This document shows, in pieces, positions 1 through 5,400 of a DNA stretch of 6,016 bases; the first letter of the stretch is position 1, and each line of letters opens with the position of its first letter. The stretch spans positions 1-6,016 of the forward strand of contig WLKR01000075.1 in the NCBI GenBank assembly GCA_009701115.1, in the 5' to 3' direction. The notes under the pieces are model-generated. The model saw nothing but the letters and a program-made list of their open reading frames with translations. It searched no databases and was not told where the DNA came from. This DNA is from Actinomycetota bacterium. GTDB taxonomy: Bacteria > Actinomycetota > Acidimicrobiia > Acidimicrobiales > RAAP-2. The translations under genes and the position numbers were made by a program.

Positions 1-941
1 GCGTCGATGTCGGTCTTCATCTTGGCGAGCTTGAAAGCAATGGCCTGGTTCTCGATGATGGCACGACCGAACTGCTTGCGCTCCTTGGCGTACTCGAGGG
101 AGTACTCGTAGGCGGCGCGAGCGATACCGAGGGCCTGAGCACCAACGGCGGGACGGGTCGCTTCAAATGTGGCCATGGCGGCGTTGGTCTGGGCCTTCTT
201 GCCCTCGCGAACGCGGGCCAACTTCTCGTCGAGCTTCTGCTTGCCACCGAGGAGACAGGAACCAGGAACGCGGCAGTCTTCCAGGATGACTTCGGCCGTG
301 TGCGAAGCACGGATACCCATCTTCTTGAACTTCTGGCCCATGCGGATGCCGGGGGTGCCGTCAGGAATAATGAACGACGCCTGACCGCGCGAGCCGAGCT
401 CGGGGTCGACGGAAGCCACGATCACGTGGATGTTGGCGATACCACCGTTGGTGATCCAAGTCTTTACACCGTTGAGGACCCACTCGTCCTTGGCGGCGTC
501 GTAGATGGCGCGGGTGCGGAGCGACGAAACGTCGGAACCGGCGTCGGGCTCGGAGACACCAAAGGCGGCGAGCTTGAGGTCACCAGGTGATCCGTAGCAC
601 TGGGGGATCCACTCCATGGCCTGCTCGGGCGTACCGTTCGCGGCAATACCGGCGACGGCAAGCGAGGTACCGAAGATCGCCATGGCGATACCGGCGTCAC
701 CCCAGCACATCTCTTCGAGCGCAATCGGCATCGAGAGACCGGTGGGGTCGGAGAAGTTAGAGAAGATGAAGTCGGTCGAATAGATGCCGACCTTGGCGGC
801 CTCTTCGATGATGGGCCATGGCGTCTCTTCACGCTCGTCCCACTCAGCGGCGGCTGGACGTACAACGTCGCGAGCGAATCCGTGAACCCAATCCTGAAAA
901 GTCTTCTGGTCTTCGTTTAGTTGCATTGAAAACTCGGCCAT
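1..941 (-). CDS. Acyl-CoA dehydrogenase, medium-chain-like (3' end cut by window edge)
   Basis: This flavoenzyme should catalyse FAD-dependent alpha,beta-dehydrogenation of an acyl-CoA in beta-oxidation or a related catabolic route, in the cytoplasm. The frame is open for 313 codons from ATG 941-939 to the window edge, against about 380-410 residues for the family, so the C-terminus is missing. Residues 128-140 (GVSEPDAGSDVSS) fit the first acyl-CoA dehydrogenase signature. Residues 162-167 (WITNGG) are the usual FAD-side strand, and 288-292 (RKQFG) the usual helical motif of the C-terminal domain. The stretch around T262-R263-P264 resembles human MCAD near T255-R256. The catalytic glutamate is therefore not at the LCAD/IVD position and should lie beyond the edge. 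A charged Lys/Arg-rich stretch (about 234-250) precedes it. The start is fixed by AGGAGG five bases upstream. The acyl chain length cannot be told from sequence. It is separated from the cold-shock gene by a terminator. Confidence 0.93.
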   Translation of the reverse strand, partial: MAEFSMQLNEDQKTFQDWVHGFARDVVRPAAAEWDEREETPWPIIEEAAKVGIYSTDFIFSNFSDPTGLSMPIALEEMCWGDAGIAMAIFGTSLAVAGIAANGTPEQAMEWIPQCYGSPGDLKLAAFGVSEPDAGSDVSSLRTRAIYDAAKDEWVLNGVKTWITNGGIANIHVIVASVDPELGSRGQASFIIPDGTPGIRMGQKFKKMGIRASHTAEVILEDCRVPGSCLLGGKQKLDEKLARVREGKKAQTNAAMATFEATRPAVGAQALGIARAAYEYSLEYAKERKQFGRAIIENQAIAFKLAKMKTDID

Positions 942-946
942 GACAT

Positions 947-952
947 CCTCCT
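947..952 (-). promoter_or_regulatory. Shine-Dalgarno site of the acyl-CoA dehydrogenase
   Basis: On the minus strand AGGAGG is followed by a five-base spacer (ATGTC) and then ATG. It is a near-perfect ribosome binding site and decides the start at 941. The spacer contains an out-of-frame ATG at 946-944, which is not the start. Confidence 0.85.
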
Positions 953-970
953 ATAGCGGTGTTGATCTGC

Positions 971-1017
971 CTTAGGTTACCGATGGGTAACCGCTGGCAA
1001 CCTTAGATGATTCATCT
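971..1017 (-). promoter_or_regulatory. Operator-like cluster of inverted repeats upstream of the acyl-CoA dehydrogenase
   Basis: Three copies of a GGTTRCC half-site lie here: GGTTACC at 975-981 (plus), GGTTACC at 986-992 (minus) and GGTTGCC at 996-1002 (minus). Their left edges are 11 and 10 bp apart, about one helical turn each. The first two form an inverted repeat with a 4-bp centre (GATG). A wider imperfect dyad pairs 971-981 with 996-1006 at 9 of 11 positions. A separate perfect dyad, AGATGA-T-TCATCT, spans 1005-1017. The cluster lies around and just downstream of the candidate promoter at 1017-1045, where a repressor of a fatty-acid gene could block transcription. The repeats are seen directly; the regulatory role and the regulator (TetR- or GntR-type are common for such genes) are inference. 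I do not see a KstR-like site. Confidence 0.4.
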
Positions 1018-1045
1018 CTATAGTGATGCACTTTAGACAAAGCAA
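1017..1045 (-). promoter_or_regulatory. Candidate promoter of the acyl-CoA dehydrogenase
   Basis: On the minus strand TTGCTT (1045-1040) is followed after 17 bp by TATAGA (1022-1017). This would start transcription near 1010 and give a leader of about 70 nt. The -35 match is weak (TTG only) and overlaps the T-rich tail of the upstream terminator. The spacing is ideal, but the call remains a motif-based guess. Confidence 0.35.
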
Positions 1046-1073
1046 AAGGGCCAGCCCAATTGGGCTGGCCCTT
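1046..1073 (-). terminator. Rho-independent terminator of the cold-shock gene
   Basis: A perfect 28-bp palindrome (arms AAGGGCCAGCCCA with an AT/AT centre) lies 24 bp past the cold-shock stop codon. Read on the minus strand, the GC-rich stem runs directly into TTTTGCTTTG (counting the last stem bases), a fair U-tract. On the plus strand the following bases are GAGAAAC, so it should work in the minus direction only. It separates the cold-shock gene from the acyl-CoA dehydrogenase unit. Confidence 0.88.
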
Positions 1074-1096
1074 GAGAAACACCTCAAAGAGGATGC

Positions 1097-1297
1097 TTAG
1101 AGAATGTTCACGCGCTTAGCGAGTGGACCGCGGTCACCGGGCTCGATGTCGAACTCGACCTGCTGGCCTTCGAACAACGTGCGACGACCGTCACCTTGAA
1201 TCTCTGAGTAGTGAACGAAAACGTCGGGCTGACCGTCAATCGCGACGAATCCCCAACCCTTCTCGTCATTGAACCACTTAACGGTTCCTGTAGCCAC
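1097..1297 (-). CDS. Cold-shock domain protein (CspA family), GTG start
   Basis: This is a 66-residue single-domain OB-fold protein that binds single-stranded RNA and DNA, the usual role of CspA-family RNA chaperones. It is complete and of normal family length. Residues 13-20 (KGWGFVAI) are RNP1 and 26-30 (VFVHY) are RNP2. The N-terminus (V/M)ATGTVKWFN is the classical one, and the C-terminus ([10 protein letters not shown]) is also typical. The start is GTG at 1297-1295, chosen because AAGGAGG lies five bases upstream and the family begins at this residue. A second in-frame GTG seven codons upstream would place the ribosome binding site inside the gene. It lies 113 bp downstream of cysS on the same strand and ends at a strong terminator. 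Whether it is cold-induced or constitutive cannot be told from sequence; many actinobacteria carry several paralogues. Confidence 0.95.
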   Translation of the reverse strand: MATGTVKWFNDEKGWGFVAIDGQPDVFVHYSEIQGDGRRTLFEGQQVEFDIEPGDRGPLAKRVNIL

Positions 1298-1410
1298 TGG
1301 GGCCTCCTTAGTAAACACACCGGCAAGCCGGCTGAGAGAACCACAACGGCAACCTCTGTGAAAACACTACTCCCTGTCGCCATAATGGCAAATTGGCGTT
1401 AGGGAGCGAG
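1298..1410 (-). promoter_or_regulatory. cysS-csp intergenic region: candidate csp promoter and leader
   Basis: This 113-bp gap precedes the cold-shock gene. On the minus strand TTGCCA (1391-1386), 16 bp, then TAGTGT (1369-1364) is a possible promoter, good at -35 but poor at -10. It would give a leader of about 60 nt. A short GC hairpin (CCGG-CAAG-CCGG, 1320-1331) stands just before the ribosome binding site and could affect translation. Near the cysS stop, CGCCA/TGGCG arms (1378-1382 and 1394-1398) form a weak dyad without a T-tract, so I do not call a cysS terminator. Read-through from cysS into csp is possible. All functional statements here are inference. Confidence 0.35.
1303..1309 (-). 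promoter_or_regulatory. Shine-Dalgarno site fixing the cold-shock gene start
   Basis: On the minus strand AAGGAGG is followed by CCCCA and then GTG at 1297. This near-perfect site rules out the longer reading frame that begins with GTG at 1318, because in that reading the site would encode residues 4-6. Confidence 0.85.
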
Positions 1411-2799
1411 TTAGTGGCGCACCACGGTGCCCGAGGCACTGTCCTCTACGGTCCAGCCGAGGGCTACGAGCTGGTCGCGCAGGCGATCGGCCTCGGCCCA
1501 GTCCTTGGTGGCCCTTGCGGCATCTCGAGCGACCACCAATCCCGCAGTTTCCTCGTCAATTAGGTCGCCAGCGCCATGGAGGCCCAATCCCAGGCCGGAC
1601 AAAACGACGGCCACTGCCGTTGCGAGGTCCTGAGCGGTCAGGTGCTCGCCCCGGTCGGCCGCGCCGTGGGCACTCGTCACTGCGTCAAAGAGCAGAGCCA
1701 GTGCGGCAGGGGTATCCATGTCATTAGCCATCACGGCCGTCACTCGGGCCAAAAGATCACGTCCAGCTGATCCGAACTCGAAGGAGGCGGCCCGCTCCAG
1801 AGTCGCTCCGGCGAGCAGAGGTAGTTCGAATCGTCGGGCGAGGCCATCGAGACGCTCGAGACCGCGGACGGCATCGGAAATCGTGGCCGTTGAGACTTCG
1901 ATTGGCGAACGGTAGTGACTGCGCAGGACGAGGAGTCGGTAGGAGCGAGGATCAGTCTTTTCGGTGAGATCAGTCAGCGACGTGAAGTTGTTGAGGGACT
2001 TACTCATCTTCTGGTCGCCCACCATGACCCAGCCGTTGTGAGCCCAGTGCGTGGCAAAGACGTGACCGGCGGCCACCGCTTGCGCCCGCTCGTTCTCGTG
2101 ATGAGGGAAACGAAGGTCGAACCCACCACAGTGCAGATCGAATCCCTCCCCGAGCAGATCAAGTGACATGACAACGCACTCGGTATGCCAGCCGGGACGA
2201 CCATCACCAAACGGTGCGGGCCACGAAGGTTCGCCGGGCTTGGCCTTCTTCCACAGGGCAAAGTCCAGGGGCGAGCGCTTCTCCTCGTTGGCCTCGATGC
2301 GAGCACCCGCTCGAAGCGAGTCGAGCGCCTGACCCGAGAGTGCGCCGTAGTCGGGCACGGTCGAAACGTCGAGATAGATCGAGTCACTCGTGGAGTAGGC
2401 CTTGCCGGAGGCGAGGAACGAACTAATGAGCTCCACCATGCCGTCGACGAAGGCCGTGGCGTGAGGGGTGTGATCGGGGCGGGCCACGCCAATGGCGGCC
2501 ATCGCATCCCACCAGTACCCCTCGTACTCCGCGGCCACCTCTACTTCAGTCCGGCCCTCCCGGAGAGCGCGATTGATGATGTTGTCGTCAATGTCAGTGA
2601 TATTGGAAACAAAGGTGACGTCGAGCCCCTGAAAGGTCAGCCAGCGGCGCAGGGTGTCCCACACGAGCGTGAACCGCCCATGGCCCAAATGTGGTAGGTC
2701 GTAGACGGTCGGGCCACAGACGTACATCGAGACTCGACCCTCGTCCCGTAGGACGAGATCGCGGACCTCATTGGTCAAGGAATCGTGGAGACGAATCAC
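1411..2799 (-). CDS. cysS: Cysteinyl-tRNA synthetase (CysRS), GTG start
   Basis: This cytoplasmic class I synthetase attaches cysteine to tRNA-Cys using ATP. Its 462 residues are nearly the E. coli length (461). The HIGH-type ATP motif is HLGH at 37-40 and the KMSKS loop is 264-268. The zinc ligands align as C28, C208, H233 and E237 (in FPHHENE, 231-237). T68 and W204 of the cysteine pocket are also kept. The C-terminal tail with KDWAEADRLRDQL (residues 432-444) is the usual CysRS anticodon-side region, which separates it from the shorter mycothiol ligase MshC. The start is GTG at 2799: an in-frame TAG at 2820-2818 limits any extension, and C28 falls at the E. coli number. There is no Shine-Dalgarno site, so a leaderless mRNA is likely. 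Odd residues near the active site are THR-GLU-CYS in GWHTEC, C224 in DLHCGG, and N after KMSKSL. It diverges from valS across 21 bp. Confidence 0.96.
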   Translation of the reverse strand: MIRLHDSLTNEVRDLVLRDEGRVSMYVCGPTVYDLPHLGHGRFTLVWDTLRRWLTFQGLDVTFVSNITDIDDNIINRALREGRTEVEVAAEYEGYWWDAMAAIGVARPDHTPHATAFVDGMVELISSFLASGKAYSTSDSIYLDVSTVPDYGALSGQALDSLRAGARIEANEEKRSPLDFALWKKAKPGEPSWPAPFGDGRPGWHTECVVMSLDLLGEGFDLHCGGFDLRFPHHENERAQAVAAGHVFATHWAHNGWVMVGDQKMSKSLNNFTSLTDLTEKTDPRSYRLLVLRSHYRSPIEVSTATISDAVRGLERLDGLARRFELPLLAGATLERAASFEFGSAGRDLLARVTAVMANDMDTPAALALLFDAVTSAHGAADRGEHLTAQDLATAVAVVLSGLGLGLHGAGDLIDEETAGLVVARDAARATKDWAEADRLRDQLVALGWTVEDSASGTVVRH

Positions 2800-2820
2800 G
2801 AGTTCTAAACTACGGCACTA
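2800..2820. promoter_or_regulatory. 21-bp divergent cysS/valS start region with overlapping -10-like elements
   Basis: Only 21 bp separate the GTG of cysS (2799, minus) and the ATG of valS (2821, plus), and neither start has a Shine-Dalgarno site. On the plus strand TAAACT (2806-2811) and on the minus strand TAGTTT (2812-2807) both fit the TAnnnT form of a -10 element, so the two share five base pairs. The minus element ends seven bases before the G of GTG, the spacing expected for a leaderless mRNA. The plus element ends nine bases before ATG, giving a leader of about 0-4 nt. No convincing -35 element is seen on either side. The in-frame stops TAA 2806-2808 (valS frame) and TAG 2820-2818 (cysS frame) rule out longer proteins. 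Promoter activity is inferred. Confidence 0.5.
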
Positions 2821-5400
2821 ATGGAAAACTCCACAACGCCCCAGCTGGGAACCCTCCCAGAAAAGCCAACAATTGATGGTCTCGAGGCCGCGTGGGTGCC
2901 CAAGTGGCAGGAGTCCAACGTCTACGGGTTCGACGCCACCGCCACCCGCGACCAAGTCTTTTCCATTGACACCCCTCCCCCGACGGTCTCGGGTTCGCTG
3001 CACATTGGTCACGTCTTTAGCTATACCCACGCCGACGCCATCGCCCGGTTCCAACGGATGCGCGGACGCAAAGTCTTCTACCCGATGGGCTGGGACGACA
3101 ACGGGCTCCCCACCGAGCGACGAGTCGAGAACTTCTTCGGCGTCCGTTGCGACCCCTCACTCCCCTACGACCCCTCCTTCGAGCCACCGGCCAAGCCCGG
3201 TGATCAAAAGATTTCAATCTCTCGCAAAAATTTCGTCGAACTCTGTCAGCGTCTCACCTCGACCGACGAAGAGGTCTTCAAGGAACTGTGGCAACGACTC
3301 GGGCTGAGTGTCGACTGGCAGCTCGAGTACTCGACCATCTCCCAACTCGCTCAGCAAATTTCACAGCGAGCCTTCATCACGATGTTGCAACGGGGCGAGG
3401 TCTACTCCTCAGAAGCCCCCACACTTTGGGACGTGGACTTTCGTACGGCCGTTTCACAGGCCGAACTGGAAGACCGTGAACGTCCCGGCGCCTACCACCG
3501 CCTGCGCTTTGAGCGCACCGACGGACAAGGTGGCGTCGAGATTGAAACGACGCGACCCGAACTACTGCCGAGTTGCGTCGCCCTCGTCGCTCACCCCGAT
3601 GACGCGCGTTACCAACCACTCTTTGGCACGACCGTTACTACGCCACTCTTCAACGTTCAAGTTCCCATCGTGGCCCACGAGTTGGCTGACCCCGAAAAGG
3701 GTTCGGGTATCGCCATGATCTGTACGTTCGGTGACACCACCGACGTCACCTGGTGGCGCGAACTCCGCTTGCCGACACGGGCGCTTATCGGGCGCGACGG
3801 TCGTTTCCTCCCTTCGGCCGAATTCGGTTCTGAGAACTGGCCCTGCTCCAACGTGGCGCAGGCGAATGAGCACTACGCCCTCCTCGCCGGCAAGAGTGCC
3901 AACCAGGCCCGCACCGCCATCGTGGAGCTACTCACCGCGAGTGGTGCTCTGCTCGGCGAGCCCCGTCCCATTACACACCCCGTGAAGTTCTACGAGAAGG
4001 GTGACCGGCCACTCGAGATCGTTACGTCGCGCCAGTGGTTCGTAGCCACCATGCCGCACCGCGAAGCGTTGTTGGCCCGCGGTGAAGAGCTGACCTGGCA
4101 CCCCGACTTCATGAAGCACCGCTACAAGAGTTGGGTCGAAGGGTTGAACGGCGACTGGTGCATTTCACGTCAGCGTTACTTCGGCGTGCCCTTCCCGGTT
4201 TGGTACACCATCGACGGCGATGGGATCATTAACTTCGACGCCCCAATCGTGGCCGACATCGCCTCGCTCCCAATCGACCCTTCGAGTGACTGCCCGCCCG
4301 GTTTCACCGAGTCGCAGCGTGGTCTTCCCGGTGGATTTAGTGGCGACCCTGACGTCATGGACACCTGGGCCACCAGCTCACTAACCCCACAGATTGCGGG
4401 CCGCTGGGGCACCGATCTCTTCGACCGGGTCTTTCCGATGGACCTTCGCCCCCAGGCGCACGAAATCATTCGGACGTGGCTCTTTTCTACGGTGGTTCGC
4501 AGCCACCTCGAGTTCAATTCACTCCCCTTCACCAACGCCGCCATTTCCGGTTGGATTCTGGACCCCGATCGCAAAAAGATGAGTAAGTCCGTGGGCAACG
4601 TCGTCACCCCCATGGGGCTGCTCGATACACACGGCTCGGACGCCGTTCGCTACTGGGCTGCCTCCGGCCGCCCGGGCACTGACACCGCCTTCGACGAAGC
4701 GCAGATGAAGATTGGTCGTCGTCTCGCCATCAAGATCTTGAACGCTTCGAAGTTTGCGTTGGGCCGCCTCGAGGGCGCGCCGATTCCTTCGGTCGACGCC
4801 ATCACCGAACCACTCGATGTTGACCTGATGGCCCAGCTGGCCACCTTGATCGACGAGACCACTCGGGCCTTTGAGCAGTACGACTACGCGCGAGCCTTGG
4901 AGCGCACCGAGCAGTTCTTCTGGGGCTTCTGCGACGACTACATCGAACTCGTGAAGATTCGTGCCTACAGCGAAGACAACCCCGCCGGCTTGGCGTCGGC
5001 GCGGGCAGCACTCGCGACGACTCTTTCGGTACTTCAGCGCCTCTTCGCCCCCTTCCTTCCCTTCGTCACCGAAGAGGTGTGGAGTTGGTGGCATCAGGGT
5101 TCCGTGCACGTGGCCGCTTGGCCGACGCGCGACGAACTCCCCGACACGGCTAACCACGTCGCTGTCTACGGGCCGGTGTGCGAAATCTTGACCGCGGTAC
5201 GCCGCGAAAAGACGGAAGCCAAAGTCTCCATGCGTACCGAAATCGAGTCACTGGTTGTGACCAACGACGCTGGTTTCATAACCGCCCTGCGTCTCGCCGA
5301 AAACGATCTCCGCGACGCCGGAGCTGTACGGGCAGTCAGCTACGTCGAAGCCACCGATGGGGCCAAGAGCGTCGCGGTGACGTTCGTTCCCGCAATCTAA
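2821..5400 (+). CDS. valS: Valyl-tRNA synthetase (ValRS), form without C-terminal coiled coil
   Basis: This class I synthetase charges tRNA-Val with valine and hydrolyses mischarged threonyl-tRNA-Val. It is complete at 859 residues. The catalytic domain opens with PPPTVSGSLHIGH (HIGH at 61-64) and DDNGLPTE at 92-99. The CP1 editing domain includes ETTRPELL (242-249) and the segment GSGIAMICTFGDTTD (294-308). WCISRQRYFG (446-455) follows, and KMSKS is 586-590. The anticodon-binding domain includes FFWGFCDDYIELVK (699-712) and PFLPFVTEEVW (744-754). The chain ends about 105 residues later without the Lys/Glu/Leu-rich coiled coil of E. coli or Thermus ValRS. These wordings (PPPTVSGSLHIGH, RQRYFG) resemble the archaeal-like 'type 2' ValRS also found in some bacteria. 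ATG 2821 is the first possible start; an in-frame TAA lies at 2806. There is no Shine-Dalgarno site. Its stop overlaps that of the convergent downstream gene. Confidence 0.96.
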   Translation: MENSTTPQLGTLPEKPTIDGLEAAWVPKWQESNVYGFDATATRDQVFSIDTPPPTVSGSLHIGHVFSYTHADAIARFQRMRGRKVFYPMGWDDNGLPTERRVENFFGVRCDPSLPYDPSFEPPAKPGDQKISISRKNFVELCQRLTSTDEEVFKELWQRLGLSVDWQLEYSTISQLAQQISQRAFITMLQRGEVYSSEAPTLWDVDFRTAVSQAELEDRERPGAYHRLRFERTDGQGGVEIETTRPELLPSCVALVAHPDDARYQPLFGTTVTTPLFNVQVPIVAHELADPEKGSGIAMICTFGDTTDVTWWRELRLPTRALIGRDGRFLPSAEFGSENWPCSNVAQANEHYALLAGKSANQARTAIVELLTASGALLGEPRPITHPVKFYEKGDRPLEIVTSRQWFVATMPHREALLARGEELTWHPDFMKHRYKSWVEGLNGDWCISRQRYFGVPFPVWYTIDGDGIINFDAPIVADIASLPIDPSSDCPPGFTESQRGLPGGFSGDPDVMDTWATSSLTPQIAGRWGTDLFDRVFPMDLRPQAHEIIRTWLFSTVVRSHLEFNSLPFTNAAISGWILDPDRKKMSKSVGNVVTPMGLLDTHGSDAVRYWAASGRPGTDTAFDEAQMKIGRRLAIKILNASKFALGRLEGAPIPSVDAITEPLDVDLMAQLATLIDETTRAFEQYDYARALERTEQFFWGFCDDYIELVKIRAYSEDNPAGLASARAALATTLSVLQRLFAPFLPFVTEEVWSWWHQGSVHVAAWPTRDELPDTANHVAVYGPVCEILTAVRREKTEAKVSMRTEIESLVVTNDAGFITALRLAENDLRDAGAVRAVSYVEATDGAKSVAVTFVPAI

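Noticed and set aside
464..865. A 133-codon minus-strand frame inside the acyl-CoA dehydrogenase
   Set aside because: The true frame (open from 941 to the edge) encodes all expected acyl-CoA dehydrogenase motifs; this one is Pro/Ser/Arg-rich noise.
1298..1318. Seven-codon N-terminal extension of the cold-shock protein from an upstream GTG
   Set aside because: The extension would translate the Shine-Dalgarno site itself, and the family starts at the downstream GTG.
1108..1383. A 91-codon minus-strand frame beginning MATGSSVF
   Set aside because: It overlaps almost all of the cold-shock gene in another frame, has no ribosome binding site at its ATG and resembles no family.
2004..2697. Open frames of about 170 codons on both strands inside cysS
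   Set aside because: They are alternate-frame shadows of the conserved CysRS coding sequence, with no domain resemblance.
1411..2799. Mycothiol ligase MshC as an alternative identity for the CysRS-like gene
   Set aside because: The length of 462 residues, the C-terminal anticodon-side region and full alignment of E. coli CysRS landmarks (C28, T68, zinc ligands) fit CysRS rather than the shorter MshC.
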